Positions 1-9,093 are shown, counted from the stretch's first letter. The stretch is 64,000 nucleotides of DNA from an uncultured Acetatifactor sp. (GCA_910584865.1 CAJUCE010000013.1:10819-74818), one strand, 5' to 3'. Translations and numbers: made by a program. Notes: generated by a model from the letters alone, not told the origin.

Positions 1-330
1 AAGGAGACGGAAGCGAAAATAAGCCACCAGAAGGAGACGGAAGCGGGAACAAGCCGTCGGAAGGAGACGGAAGCGGGAGCAAGCCATCGGAAGGAGACGG
101 AAGCGAAAATAAGCCGTCAGAAGGAGACGGGAGCGAAAATAAGCCACCAGAAGGAGACGGAAGCGGGAACAAGCCATCCGAAGGAGACGGAAGCGGGAAC
201 AAACCATCAGAAGGAGACGAAAGCGAAAATAAGCCGTCAGAAGGAGACGGAAGCGGCAACAAACCGTCGGAAGGAGACGGGAGTGGAAATAAATCGTCAG
301 AAGAAGACGGAAGCGAGAGCCAGCCGCCGG
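1..330 (+). repeat. 30-bp in-frame minisatellite, 11 units visible
   Basis: Eleven consecutive 30-bp units start at 1, 31, 61 and so on, each beginning aaggagacggaagcg. They differ at a few positions (gaaaat versus gggaac, ccg versus cca). Each encodes ten residues of the pattern GDGS(E/G)NKPSE. The array is already under way at the left edge, so its full copy number is unknown. The last units (from 271) are more degenerate. Confidence 0.95.
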
Positions 331-1214
331 AGAGCAGTGAAAGCAAAAGCAGCCTGACCGAAGTCGCCGACCAGGTTCCGGATTACGAGCAACGCTACAC
401 CCAACAGGAGAAGCGGCTGCAATTGGAGCAGAAAATCCTTGCCTGCGAACAGGCTCTGGAGGAAGCAAAACGCCAGAAGGACTCTGAGCTTCTGGAAGCC
501 GCCAGGCTGATCGAAGATGCCGCATCTGTCCTGGATCCGGATGTTTCGGCAGTCAATCTCCTTTCCCTGGATATTACATATCAGGAAGAAAGATTGCTGG
601 AACTGGAAGCATTGCTGGAAGCGGACGGATGGGTGTATGCGAAGACTGCCGGACGTGTGGTGGATTGCAGTCTGGCTGCCGGGGAGCGGGTACCGGACAG
701 CGCCGGTATCCTCTACGCCCTGGATGACGGGGAGCGTGTATTGAGCGCCGTATTCACGGAAGAGCAGTCAAAATATATCTCTGTGGGGACTCCGCTTGAG
801 GCCAAAATGACCATGCCTGACGGGAGCAAGGCTTCCGGTACGGCCCTGGTGGAGGATCAGGAGAAAGATTCCGAGGGAAACACCAATGTGAAGCTTTCTT
901 TTGAGGGACTTGAGACAGTGATTGGCCAGACTGTACAGCTTTCCTACAGAATGCAGACAGATACTTATTCCGTATGTATTCCTGTGACGAGTCTTTATCA
1001 GGAATCGGAGGATTCCTATTATGTCTTTATCGCAGAAGAACAGGAAGGGATTCTTGGAACCGAGTGGAAGGTCAAAAAGATAAATGTCAAGGTTCTGGAT
1101 CAGACAGATTCCGCAGCCGCCATTGAGAGTGTTGACATCTCTTCGGACTCCAGAGTTGTGTCCACGACGACACAGCCGCTGTTAAACGGGGCCACAGTCC
1201 GGGTGATACAATAA
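1..1214 (+). CDS. HlyD-type periplasmic/membrane-fusion adaptor, 5' end missing
   Basis: The reading frame is open from the left edge, so the start lies outside the window. The visible product begins with about eleven copies of a 10-residue acidic repeat (GDGSENKPSE-like). A charged coiled-coil stretch follows (from the codons near position 360 to about 620), then a lipoyl/beta-barrel-like part (DGWVYAKTAGRVVDCSLAAG) and a C-terminal barrel ending in NGATVRVIQ. This order resembles the membrane-fusion proteins of tripartite or ABC export systems (HlyD/MacA/YknX type), which link an inner-membrane transporter to the outside. The transporter itself is not in the window. The long repetitive insert before the coiled coil is unusual for the family. 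Family call is moderately sure; substrate unknown. Confidence 0.6.
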   Translation, partial: GDGSENKPPEGDGSGNKPSEGDGSGSKPSEGDGSENKPSEGDGSENKPPEGDGSGNKPSEGDGSGNKPSEGDESENKPSEGDGSGNKPSEGDGSGNKSSEEDGSESQPPESSESKSSLTEVADQVPDYEQRYTQQEKRLQLEQKILACEQALEEAKRQKDSELLEAARLIEDAASVLDPDVSAVNLLSLDITYQEERLLELEALLEADGWVYAKTAGRVVDCSLAAGERVPDSAGILYALDDGERVLSAVFTEEQSKYISVGTPLEAKMTMPDGSKASGTALVEDQEKDSEGNTNVKLSFEGLETVIGQTVQLSYRMQTDTYSVCIPVTSLYQESEDSYYVFIAEEQEGILGTEWKVKKINVKVLDQTDSAAAIESVDISSDSRVVSTTTQPLLNGATVRVIQ

Positions 1215-1239
1215 CGATAAACATCCTGTCCGTAAAAAT

Positions 1240-1284
1240 GTCGAAAAAGTGCCCGATATTTTCAACATCCGGGCAAAATTCGAC
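1240..1284. terminator. Nested inverted repeat behind the HlyD-type gene
   Basis: Outer arms gtcgaa/ttcgac and inner arms tgcccg/cgggca form a stem-loop 25 bases after the stop codon. No clear T-run follows, so this is only a possible terminator. Confidence 0.4.
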
Positions 1285-1308
1285 AGCAAAATTTGGAAAA
1301 AAATACAG

Positions 1309-1337
1309 TTGTATTTTTGGAACCTTTTTGTTATAAT
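1309..1337 (+). promoter_or_regulatory. Sigma-A-type promoter of the 6S RNA candidate
   Basis: A ttgtat -35 box and a perfect tataat -10 box are separated by 17 bases. The expected start is 6-8 bases downstream, exactly where the RNA's closing stem begins. Confidence 0.7.
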
Positions 1338-1344
1338 AATTTTA

Positions 1345-1534
1345 GCCTGAGATGTGCGATAACTTTTGTTTATTTTGAACCTACGCTACTTTAAACGGGA
1401 TTCCTATATCGCCAAGTGGCTGTCAAGCCCTCACTACGCTGCTGCGGAGGATTGGAAGGGAAGGCAAAAGCTTTGGTTGCGGTTACCCACCTAGCATTGC
1501 TAGGAGTCAGAGAGCAGAAGGCGGCATTTTGGGC
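1345..1534 (+). ncRNA. ssrS: 6S RNA candidate
   Basis: This non-coding stretch follows a strong promoter. Its 5' end (gcctgagatgt, 1345-1355) pairs with its 3' end (1524-1534) over 11 positions including wobble pairs. That gives a rod of about 190 nt, the usual 6S length, with further local pairings (for example gcggaggattgg and ggttgcggttaccc). The CCTGAGATGT start resembles the 5' end of Bacillus subtilis 6S-1 as I recall it. 6S RNA mimics an open promoter and holds the housekeeping RNA polymerase in stationary phase. It could be another structured RNA; a covariance search would settle it. Confidence 0.65.
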
Positions 1535-1550
1535 AGAAGATACAGAAGAA

Positions 1551-1578
1551 GAGAGCAGTCCTGAGGGGCTGCTCTTTT
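1551..1578 (+). terminator. Rho-independent terminator
   Basis: A 10-bp stem (agagcagtcc/gggctgctct, one wobble) with a short loop is followed by tttta. It closes the 6S RNA transcription unit just before the next gene. Confidence 0.75.
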
Positions 1579-1627
1579 AAAATGACAGGGTTTGTCCCTT
1601 TTATTAGACGGAATCGGGAGAATTATT

Positions 1628-3829
1628 TTGGATAGAAACAGACATGGTTTAAACAGGTCACAAAGGATGCAGATCAAGGCTTTTATCTGTCTGCTTGGAA
1701 TTCTTCTGCTGGTGATTCTGCTGTTTGGAAAGCTGATATTGCTTCTGATACATAGAGAGGATGGGGATGAGGAGATTCCCCTACCGACGCCCACGCCCCA
1801 TATTCCTGTGATCGAGCTTTTGACCAATGTATGGATTATGGAGGCGGACGAGGAGGGATTGCTGATTTTCAGGGACGGGCAGAGCGAAAGATGTCCATGG
1901 GCAGCGCAGTCTGCAGGCACCCGGCCGGACGGTGAAGCGGCGCATGCATCCTCCCGGCCCGACTTTAACGTCAGGGAGCAGGTAGCGGACATTGAGCTGA
2001 CCGACGGAGCGGTTACTTCCGTAGAGGTCAAATCAGATAAGATCAACGGGAAAATCCTGAGCGCGGACGATACCGGCATTGAGGTGGAGGGATACGGTAA
2101 GCTTCCTCTGGCTGCTGATTATAAGGGGTACCGGCTGTATGACAGTCTGGAGATGTGTACGGCGGCTGATCTTTGTTTCGGTTACAGCTTTACGGATTTA
2201 TGTGTGGAAAACGGGGAAATCTGTGCCGTTCTGAAGGTAAAGGAAGAGGCCATGGAGTATATCCGCGTGATGATTCGGGCATCGGATTATAGCGGCAGTT
2301 TTCATGACGCGCCAGTGCTTACCTGTGATACGGATTTTACCGTTTTCTATGGAAGCTGGGACGATCAGAAGCAGGAGACACATTCCGCAGGGGAAGAGCT
2401 GGAATTTACGTATGACAGCAGTTATTTTGAGGCAGAGCGGATCAGGATTGTCCCGGATGTGCTGACGGGAAAGGTGATATTCAGGAACTGCAGCCGCAGC
2501 CAGGGGACGCCTTCCTATAGAGGACAAATGGAGCTTCTTCGGACGGAAGACGGGATTGTGGCAGTCAATGAGGTATTGCTGGAGGAGTATCTCTACAGTG
2601 TAGTGCCCAGCGAGATGCCGGCCAAATATCCTTTCGAGGCGCTGAAGGCCCAGGCGATATGTGCCAGAACCTATGCCTACGGCCATATGGAGCATGCGGG
2701 ATATCCCCAGTATGGGGCCCATGTTGACGACAGTACATCTTACCAGGTGTATAACAATATCCTGGAGCAGGAGAGCACTACAACGGCCGTGAAGGAAACC
2801 TACGGACAATTGCTGCGCACGGAGTCCGGCGCGCTGGCAGGGACGTATTATTATTCTACTTCCTGCGGTGTAGGCAGCGATGCCAATGTATGGAAGACGC
2901 AGGCGGCTCCGACTCTGACCTATTTGAAGGCGAAGCGGCTGAACAGAACCGCCTTTGTGGCGGCGCTGGCGGAAGCGGCAGCATCGGAAGAAGGAGCCGG
3001 AGCAGACGGCGGAAGCGGTCGGCGGGAAGAGGGAGCCGGAGCAGACGGCGGAAGCGGGCAGCAGGAAGAAGGAGCCGGAGCAGACGGCGGAAGCGGGCAG
3101 CAGGAAGAGGGAGCCGGAGCAGACGGCGGAAGCGGGCAGCAGGAAGAAGGAGCCGGAACGGCAGCAGGTGCGGACGGCGTCAATGGGCCCGGATATACAG
3201 AAAGCGAAATCGGAGAGCAGCTGAAGGATGAAGAAACCTTTGCCGCGTTTATCAGTACAGTCAATGAAGATGATTTCGAGTCGGGAGAGGGATGGTACCG
3301 CTGGACCTATCAGGTGGAGGAGCTGGATTCGGAGCATATGCTGGAGACATTGCAGAAGCGCTACGCTGCAAACAGCAATCTGATCCTGACCTGGAAGGAC
3401 GGCGGATATGTCAGCGAGACCATCGAGAGCCTGGGCGATATCACGGATCTGTATATAGAAAAGAGAGGCAGCGGCGGTGTGGCCGACGAGCTGGTGATAG
3501 AGGCGGGGAAACAGAAGATTAAGGTGATATCCGAGCACAATATCCGGTATGTTTTGAACGACGGGAAGGCGGACGTGGTACGGCAGGATGGGAGCAGGGT
3601 AGCCAGCGCAAATCTGCTGCCCAGCGGATTTTTTATCATAACGGCTGGAAAAGAGAACGGAAATGTGATAGGATATACTCTGACCGGCGGTGGCTTCGGC
3701 CATGGAGTGGGAATGAGCCAGAACGGCGCCAGGGCCATGGCCGGAGACGGATATTCGGCCGGGGAGATTCTGCTGTACTTTTATGAGAATTGCAGTATCG
3801 AAAATATATATGAGCAGGAGCAGCCTTAA
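1628..3829 (+). CDS. SpoIID/LytB-family peptidoglycan-acting protein
   Basis: The product has an N-terminal membrane anchor (AFICLLGILLLVILLFGKL), a linker, and a SpoIID/LytB domain with the characteristic VVPSEMP motif (Glu about residue 329) and LKAQAICARTYAYGH. It ends with GGGFGHGVGMSQNGA. SpoIID enzymes are lytic transglycosylases used during engulfment in sporulation; LytB relatives stimulate amidases. Anchored outside the membrane, this one likely acts on the cell wall. A Gly/Glu-rich repeat (EEGAGADGGSGQQ) splits the domain. I chose a TTG start because gggag lies 7 bases upstream; ATG at 1667 is the alternative. The next gene starts directly at the stop codon, so the two are co-transcribed. 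Confidence 0.8.
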   Translation: MDRNRHGLNRSQRMQIKAFICLLGILLLVILLFGKLILLLIHREDGDEEIPLPTPTPHIPVIELLTNVWIMEADEEGLLIFRDGQSERCPWAAQSAGTRPDGEAAHASSRPDFNVREQVADIELTDGAVTSVEVKSDKINGKILSADDTGIEVEGYGKLPLAADYKGYRLYDSLEMCTAADLCFGYSFTDLCVENGEICAVLKVKEEAMEYIRVMIRASDYSGSFHDAPVLTCDTDFTVFYGSWDDQKQETHSAGEELEFTYDSSYFEAERIRIVPDVLTGKVIFRNCSRSQGTPSYRGQMELLRTEDGIVAVNEVLLEEYLYSVVPSEMPAKYPFEALKAQAICARTYAYGHMEHAGYPQYGAHVDDSTSYQVYNNILEQESTTTAVKETYGQLLRTESGALAGTYYYSTSCGVGSDANVWKTQAAPTLTYLKAKRLNRTAFVAALAEAAASEEGAGADGGSGRREEGAGADGGSGQQEEGAGADGGSGQQEEGAGADGGSGQQEEGAGTAAGADGVNGPGYTESEIGEQLKDEETFAAFISTVNEDDFESGEGWYRWTYQVEELDSEHMLETLQKRYAANSNLILTWKDGGYVSETIESLGDITDLYIEKRGSGGVADELVIEAGKQKIKVISEHNIRYVLNDGKADVVRQDGSRVASANLLPSGFFIITAGKENGNVIGYTLTGGGFGHGVGMSQNGARAMAGDGYSAGEILLYFYENCSIENIYEQEQP
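2987..3157 (+). repeat. 39-bp in-frame minisatellite inside the SpoIID-like gene
   Basis: Four 39-bp units encode EEGAGADGGSG(R/Q)(R/Q), and a partial fifth unit follows. The array lies between two parts of the catalytic domain, in a loop that evidently tolerates length change. Confidence 0.9.
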
Positions 3830-4669
3830 GTGATTCGGAAATTATATTTGGTCATAAATGATTTTTCTGCAAAAATGAAGAAAAGGGATATCAGTACATA
3901 TGCAGCCAGCACGGCATTCTTCTTTTTCCTGTCAGTGGTGCCGATGCTGATTATGATCTGTACCATTATTCCTTATACGCCGCTGACGGAGGAGAATCTG
4001 GTGGAGCTGGTGACGGATTTTCTGCCGGATCAGATTGACCCTCTGGCAGAGAGCCTGATTTCCGAGGTCTATGATAAATCGGCGGGGATTTTGTCCATCG
4101 CGCTGATTGCAACCGTATGGTCGGCAGCGAAAGGCGTAATGGCACTGATGAAAGGGCTGAACAGCGTCAACGGAGTGGAGGAGAAGAGGAATTATTTCGT
4201 GCTTCGTGCCATTGCCTCTTTCTATACGCTGGTGATGCTGGTGGTGGTGATTCTCTCCCTGTTTGTGATGGTATTCGGCGATCAGCTGGTAAGTCTGGCG
4301 CTGCACCGGATTCCGCAGCTGCAAAAGGTGGTTTCCTTTGCCATGAATTTCCGTTTCCTGTTTGTGTGGGCCGTGCTGTCGGTGCTGTTTGCGGCGGTTT
4401 ATGCATATGTACCCAATAAAAAGCTGGCTTTTGCCGAACAGATTCCCGGAGCGGTCTTTTCGGCGGTGGTCTGGAGTATTTTTTCATGGGCTTTTTCCTA
4501 CTATTTGACTTACGGCAATTCCTACGGCATTTATGGCAGCCTGTCCATTATTATTATCGTGCTGCTGTGGATGTATTTCTGTATGTATATTATTTTGATC
4601 GGGGCTTATCTGAATCAGTATTTTGCGGCTGTGAATAAGAAGCTGGTAAGAGGAGAAAAAATTTTCTGA
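3830..4669 (+). CDS. YihY/BrkB-family integral membrane protein
   Basis: A 279-residue protein with about six hydrophobic segments, the N-terminal TYAASTAFFFFLSVVPMLIMI segment and the C-terminal YGIYGSLSIIIIVLLWMYF segment. Both are typical of the YihY/UPF0761 family, formerly called RNase BN or BrkB. The biochemical role of the family is not settled; it is usually listed as a possible transporter or virulence factor BrkB. The GTG start is the base immediately after the preceding TAA, indicating translational coupling with the SpoIID-like gene. Confidence 0.85.
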   Translation: MIRKLYLVINDFSAKMKKRDISTYAASTAFFFFLSVVPMLIMICTIIPYTPLTEENLVELVTDFLPDQIDPLAESLISEVYDKSAGILSIALIATVWSAAKGVMALMKGLNSVNGVEEKRNYFVLRAIASFYTLVMLVVVILSLFVMVFGDQLVSLALHRIPQLQKVVSFAMNFRFLFVWAVLSVLFAAVYAYVPNKKLAFAEQIPGAVFSAVVWSIFSWAFSYYLTYGNSYGIYGSLSIIIIVLLWMYFCMYIILIGAYLNQYFAAVNKKLVRGEKIF

Positions 4670-4685
4670 AAAATGAGAAATTCTA

Positions 4686-4714
4686 TTGACATTTATGTCG
4701 GAAGACAGTATGAT
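4686..4714 (+). promoter_or_regulatory. Promoter of the pheST operon
   Basis: ttgaca and tatgat boxes are 17 bases apart, directly upstream of the T-box leader and 16 bases after the preceding stop codon. Confidence 0.8.
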
Positions 4715-4721
4715 TAAAAAT

Positions 4722-5018
4722 CAATAGAAGTTTAGAAAGGCACAGATGGCGTGCAGTAGGGATTTAGCTTCTTACAGAGAGAGGGAGTCAGCGGCTGGAA
4801 GCTTCCTCAAGTTCAGTTAAATCACGAATTTCCCGCCGGAGCCGCCTGATGGAACACGGAAGGAGCTTCCGGTAAGTAGATCAGGACGTAGCGCGCGTTA
4901 AGCGTAAATGAGAGCCGGTCGTCCGCAGGGCATGCGGAGGACGGGAAGCAGGGTGGTACCGCGGAATCAGGATTTCGTCCCTTGCAGTTTTGACAGGAAA
5001 ACTGCAGGGGATTTTTTT
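4722..5018 (+). promoter_or_regulatory. T-box leader (phenylalanine type) with terminator
   Basis: The T-box sequence agggtggtaccgcgg lies at 4950-4964. It is followed by a 13-bp terminator stem (about 4981-5011) and seven Ts. In stem I an AGTA motif sits opposite a specifier loop. The helix gattta/taaatc flanks it, and the loop contains TTC (about 4830-4832), a phenylalanine codon. Such leaders bind uncharged tRNA; pairing of its CCA end with the T-box favours an antiterminator. The downstream genes are pheS and pheT, which agrees with the specifier. Transcript ends of the leader are estimated. Confidence 0.9.
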
Positions 5019-5068
5019 ATGCACAGGCCTGCATAAAGTGCATACTATGCACAGTGCATTCTATGCAC
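5018..5068. repeat. Three consecutive TGCAT palindromes
   Basis: Immediately after the T-box terminator come tatgca/tgcata (arms at 5018-5023 and 5030-5035) and two tandem 16-bp copies of agtgcat(a/t)ctatgcac. Each copy is itself an inverted repeat. From 5069 to the pheS start I see no further signal. The pheS frame stays open through this leader, but there is no SD sequence for an earlier start. Confidence 0.8.
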
Positions 5069-5362
5069 TTGGAAATTTGCCGCTGGGGCGGCATGCGGGC
5101 CGCGTGGCGAGTAGTGGAGAAGGGGATTCTCATGCTCAATTGCACAAAATCCTTCTTTGGTTTAAGAGGCTGCGTCAGCGCTGCGCGACAGATTCTTATC
5201 CCGAAGATTTCCGGCAGAGTTTTCCGGTTTTACGCACGGCCTGAAATATTGGCCAAACCAAATATACTGCAAACCGTCGGGATTTACAGTGATACTAACG
5301 GAAAAATACCTGGCTGGCGGTCGGCAGTCGAGATGATATGGCAGCGCAGAAATGAGGAAAAG

Positions 5363-6382
5363 ATGAAAAACAAGCTTGAGCAGATCAGGGAGAAGGCGAT
5401 CTCACAGCTTAACAATTGTGACACCGCCGACAAATTGAACGAGATCCGGGTGAGCATCCTGGGCAAGAAGGGAGAACTTACCGATCTTCTGAAATCCATG
5501 CGGGATGTGCCGCCCCAGGAACGCCCGAAGGTGGGACAGATGGTAAATGAAACCCGGGCGGAGATCGAGAAGTTCCTGGAAGAACGCAGGACGAAAATCG
5601 AGAGAGCCGTCAGAGAAGCGAAGATGGCGGCGGAGGTTATCGATGTGACTCTCCCGGCAAAGAAGGCCGAGCTGGGACATCGGCATCCGGATACCATTGT
5701 GTTGGAAGAGGTGGAGCGGATCTTCGTGGGCATGGGCTATGAAGTGGTGGAAGGCCCCGAGGTGGAGAAGGATTATTACAACTTCGAAGCCCTGAACATT
5801 CCGGCTGACCACCCGGCGAAGGATGAGCAGGACACCTTTTATATTACAGGGGATATTTTGCTGCGTACCCAGACATCCGGTGTGCAGGTGCATGAGATGG
5901 AGAAGGGGAAACTTCCCATCCGGATGATTGCTCCCGGCAGGGTATTCCGTTCGGATGAAGTGGATGCTACCCACTCTCCCTGCTTCCATCAGATTGAGGG
6001 CCTGGTCATCGACAGGCATATCACCTTTGCGGATTTGAAGGGGACCTTGGCGGAGTTCGCCAGAGAGCTCTTCGGCGCAGAGACGAAGGTGAAGTTCAGG
6101 CCCCATCATTTTCCGTTTACGGAGCCCAGCGCGGAGATGGATGTGACCTGCTTTAAATGCGGCGGCAAGGGCTGCAGGTTCTGCAAGGGAAGCGGCTGGA
6201 TCGAGATCTTGGGCTGCGGCATGGTGCATCCCCATGTGCTGGAGATGAGCGGCATTGACCCGGAGGAGTATACGGGATTTGCCTTCGGCGTGGGATTGGA
6301 GCGCATCACGCTGCTGAAATATGAGATCGACGATATGCGTCTTCTGTACGAGAATGATATCCGGTTTTTGAAGCAGTTTTAG
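5363..6382 (+). CDS. pheS: Phenylalanyl-tRNA synthetase alpha subunit
   Basis: This is the catalytic subunit of the alpha2-beta2 enzyme that charges tRNA-Phe in the cytoplasm. The product is 339 residues, the normal length. It has an N-terminal coiled coil, then class II motifs: FHQIEGLVID, RPHHFPFTEPSAEMDV and the C-terminal motif 3 GVGLERITLLKYEIDDMR. A Cys-rich CFKCGGKGCRFCKGSG insert is as in many Firmicutes PheS. The start is the ATG preceded by aggaaa; the frame is open further upstream but without an SD sequence. Expression is expected to follow tRNA-Phe charging through the T-box. pheT follows after 119 bases. Confidence 0.97.
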   Translation: MKNKLEQIREKAISQLNNCDTADKLNEIRVSILGKKGELTDLLKSMRDVPPQERPKVGQMVNETRAEIEKFLEERRTKIERAVREAKMAAEVIDVTLPAKKAELGHRHPDTIVLEEVERIFVGMGYEVVEGPEVEKDYYNFEALNIPADHPAKDEQDTFYITGDILLRTQTSGVQVHEMEKGKLPIRMIAPGRVFRSDEVDATHSPCFHQIEGLVIDRHITFADLKGTLAEFARELFGAETKVKFRPHHFPFTEPSAEMDVTCFKCGGKGCRFCKGSGWIEILGCGMVHPHVLEMSGIDPEEYTGFAFGVGLERITLLKYEIDDMRLLYENDIRFLKQF

Positions 6383-6501
6383 GCGCGTAAAAGGCCGACT
6401 GCGAGGCAAGAATGTCTGGAAAACAGACGGAAGATGGAGACGCCGTTGAAACGGCAAAATCGTATGGAAGACGAATTTGAGACAGAGAAAGGAAGACATA
6501 T

Positions 6502-8931
6502 ATGAATACGGCATTATCATGGATTAAAGCATATGTGCCCGGGCTGGAATGCACGGATCAGGAGTATTGCGACGCGATGACTCTCTCCGGCACCAAGGTG
6601 GAGGGTTTCGAGAGAAGAGATAAGAATCTGGAGAAGATCATCGTAGGCCGGATTCTTTCCATTGAAAAGCATCCTGACGCGGAGAAGCTGATTGTCTGCC
6701 AGATAGATACCGGCGCGGAGACGATTCAGATTGTGACAGGGGCTCATAATGTGAAGGCAGGAGACAAGGTGCCTGTCGTTCTGGACGGAGGCAAGGTAGC
6801 GGGAGGACATGACGGCGGCCCACTGCCGGAAGAGGGGATTAAAATCAAGGCAGGGAAGCTGAGAGGGGTTCCCTCCAACGGAATGATGTGTTCCATCGAA
6901 GAGCTGGGCTCCGACAGGAATATGTATCCGGAAGCCCCGGAGGAGGGAATCTATATCTTCCCGGAGGATGTGAAGGTAGGGGCTGACGCCGTGGAAGTGC
7001 TGGGGCTGCATGACACGGTATTTGAATACGAGATTACAAGCAACCGGGTGGACTGCTACAGTGTGCTGGGGATTGCCAGAGAGGCGGCAGCCACTTTCCG
7101 GAAGCCTTTTGTGCCTCCTGTGAGTAAGGAAACCGGAAACGGAGAGGATGTGCATGATTATGTAAGGGTGGAAGTCCGGGATCCGGATCTCTGTCCCAGA
7201 TACTGTGCCAGAGTCTGCAAGAATATCAAAATCGCTCCCTCCCCGGAATGGATGCAGAGGAGGCTTGCGGCCAGCGGTATCCGTCCAATCAACAACCTGG
7301 TAGATATCACAAATTATGTGATGGAAGAGTATGGCCAGCCGATGCACGCATTTGACCTGGATACCGTTGCCGGGCATAAGATTATTGTGCGCAGGGCCAA
7401 GGACGGGGATGAATTCCAGACCCTGGACGGGCAGATGCGGAAGCTGGACAAAGATGTGCTGATGATCTGCGATGCGGAGAAGGAAATCGCCATCGCAGGT
7501 ATCATGGGAGGGGAGAACAGCAAGATTACCGATACGGTGCAGACGGTTCTATTTGAATCCGCCGTCTTTAACGGCCCCAGCGTCCGGAAATCGGCCAAGA
7601 GAATCGGATTGCGGACAGACTCCTCCGGGAAATTCGAGAAAGGTCTGGAACCCCACAATGCGGAGGATGCAATCAACAGAGCCTGCCAGCTCATCGAAGA
7701 ATTGGGCTGCGGGGAAGCGGTGGGCGGCATGGTGGATGTGGCAGCGCCTATGACAGAGCGGAAAGTGCTCCCGTTCAAACCCGAAAAATACAACTGTCTC
7801 CTGGGAACAGAGATTACGGATGAGGAAATGCTGGATATCTTCAGAAGTTTGGAGATTGAGGTCTTTGAGAGCGAAGAGGGGGAAATTCGTCTGCGGATTC
7901 CGTATTTCCGTCAGGATTTAAACTGCGATGCGGATATCGCGGAGGAAGTGGCCAGATTCTACGGCTATGACAGGATTCCTACTACGCTGCCGGCAGGGGA
8001 GGCCACAGCAGGCAAGCTTTCCTATAAGCTGCGCATTGAGCAGAAGGCCAGGGATATTGCGGAATACTGCGGTTTCTCCCAGGGAATGAGCTATTCCTTC
8101 GAGAGTCCGAAAGTGTTTGACAAACTGCTGTTGTCCGGGGAGGATATGCTTCGTCAGACAGTGACCATATCCAATCCCCTGGGTGAGGATTTCTCCATTA
8201 TGAGAACCAGCGTTTTAAACGGAATGCTTACCAGCCTGTCTTCCAATTATAACCGTAGAAATAAAGACGTCAGACTCTATGAGCTGGAAAATATCTATCT
8301 TCCCAAGGCATTGCCGCTGACAGAACTGCCGGATGAGCGGATGCAGTTTGTCCTGGGCTTCTACGGGGAGGGGGATTTCTTTACGCTGAAGGGTGTGATC
8401 GAAGAATTCTTCACCGTGGTGGGAATGCGGAAAAAGCCGCTGTATGACCCCTGCGCAGGGAAGCCATTCCTTCATCCGGGACGGCAGGCGTTGGTGAAAT
8501 ATGACGGCGCTGTGGTGGGTTATCTGGGAGAGGTGCATCCGGAAGTGCTGGACAATTATGAGATCGGCACTAAGGCTTATGTGGCAGTATTGGATATGCC
8601 CTCCCTGCTTCCCTTCACCACCTTTGACAGAAAGTACGAAGGCATTGCAAAATACCCTGCGGTGACCCGTGATATCAGCATGGTGGCGCCGAGGGAGATT
8701 CTGGTAGGCGACATAGAGGGAATGATCGTCCAGAGGGGCGGTAAGCTGCTGGAATCCTGTCAGCTGTTCGATGTCTACGAAGGAGCGCAGATCAAGGCAG
8801 GATATAAATCAGTGGCCTATTCCATTACTTTCCGTGCCAAGGACAGGACGTTGGAAGATGCGGATGTGAATGCTGCCATGAAGAAGATTCTGCATGGCCT
8901 GGAGCAGATGGGGATGGAGCTGCGGCAGTAG
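6502..8931 (+). CDS. pheT: Phenylalanyl-tRNA synthetase beta subunit
   Basis: The partner of PheS: 809 residues, full length. The domains in order are: an N-terminal part with an EMAP/Myf-type tRNA-binding fold (KIIVGRILSIEKHPDAEKLIVCQID), B3/B4 editing region, B5 domain, a class II-like core (FYGYDRIPTTLPAG), and a C-terminal ferredoxin-fold anticodon-binding domain (KYPAVTRDISMVAP to the end). The B3/B4 region hydrolyses Tyr-tRNA-Phe in characterised homologues. The ATG has an aaaggaag SD sequence. It lies in the same T-box-controlled operon as pheS. Confidence 0.97.
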   Translation: MNTALSWIKAYVPGLECTDQEYCDAMTLSGTKVEGFERRDKNLEKIIVGRILSIEKHPDAEKLIVCQIDTGAETIQIVTGAHNVKAGDKVPVVLDGGKVAGGHDGGPLPEEGIKIKAGKLRGVPSNGMMCSIEELGSDRNMYPEAPEEGIYIFPEDVKVGADAVEVLGLHDTVFEYEITSNRVDCYSVLGIAREAAATFRKPFVPPVSKETGNGEDVHDYVRVEVRDPDLCPRYCARVCKNIKIAPSPEWMQRRLAASGIRPINNLVDITNYVMEEYGQPMHAFDLDTVAGHKIIVRRAKDGDEFQTLDGQMRKLDKDVLMICDAEKEIAIAGIMGGENSKITDTVQTVLFESAVFNGPSVRKSAKRIGLRTDSSGKFEKGLEPHNAEDAINRACQLIEELGCGEAVGGMVDVAAPMTERKVLPFKPEKYNCLLGTEITDEEMLDIFRSLEIEVFESEEGEIRLRIPYFRQDLNCDADIAEEVARFYGYDRIPTTLPAGEATAGKLSYKLRIEQKARDIAEYCGFSQGMSYSFESPKVFDKLLLSGEDMLRQTVTISNPLGEDFSIMRTSVLNGMLTSLSSNYNRRNKDVRLYELENIYLPKALPLTELPDERMQFVLGFYGEGDFFTLKGVIEEFFTVVGMRKKPLYDPCAGKPFLHPGRQALVKYDGAVVGYLGEVHPEVLDNYEIGTKAYVAVLDMPSLLPFTTFDRKYEGIAKYPAVTRDISMVAPREILVGDIEGMIVQRGGKLLESCQLFDVYEGAQIKAGYKSVAYSITFRAKDRTLEDADVNAAMKKILHGLEQMGMELRQ

Positions 8932-9017
8932 CAGGTTTCGGCAGATATGAAGAAGCACCATGCCCGGCATGACAGAATTATATGATGAAAGTGGTTCCCA
9001 TGAACGGGGGAATATGA

Positions 9018-9023
9018 TATAAT
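9018..9023 (+). promoter_or_regulatory. Possible -10 box before the aminopeptidase gene
   Basis: A perfect tataat lies between pheT and the M18 gene, but no convincing -35 box sits 16-18 bases upstream. Weak evidence only. Confidence 0.3.
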
Positions 9024-9060
9024 ACTTTCATTCAATGCATGAAGATAGCGGAAAAATGGA

Positions 9061-9093
9061 AAACCCTGCGAAACCGCCGGTTTCGCAGGGTTT
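9061..9093. terminator. Perfect 15-bp hairpin between pheT and the aminopeptidase gene
   Basis: The arms aaaccctgcgaaacc/ggtttcgcagggttt match perfectly around a 3-base loop. There is no T-run on the + strand, so terminator activity for pheST is uncertain. It may instead be a leader hairpin of the next gene. Confidence 0.45.

Noticed and set aside
1..330. Tandem repeats resembling a CRISPR array
   Set aside because: Units are directly abutting without unique spacers and code in frame for a protein repeat.
2198..3703. 501-codon open frame on the minus strand
   Set aside because: It lies wholly opposite the SpoIID-like gene, has no SD sequence and encodes a Leu/His/Cys-rich nonsense composition; a shadow of high-GC third positions.
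5054..5362. Longer PheS with about 103 extra N-terminal residues
   Set aside because: The upstream ATG has no SD sequence, the extra residues do not resemble PheS, and the inner ATG gives the normal length.
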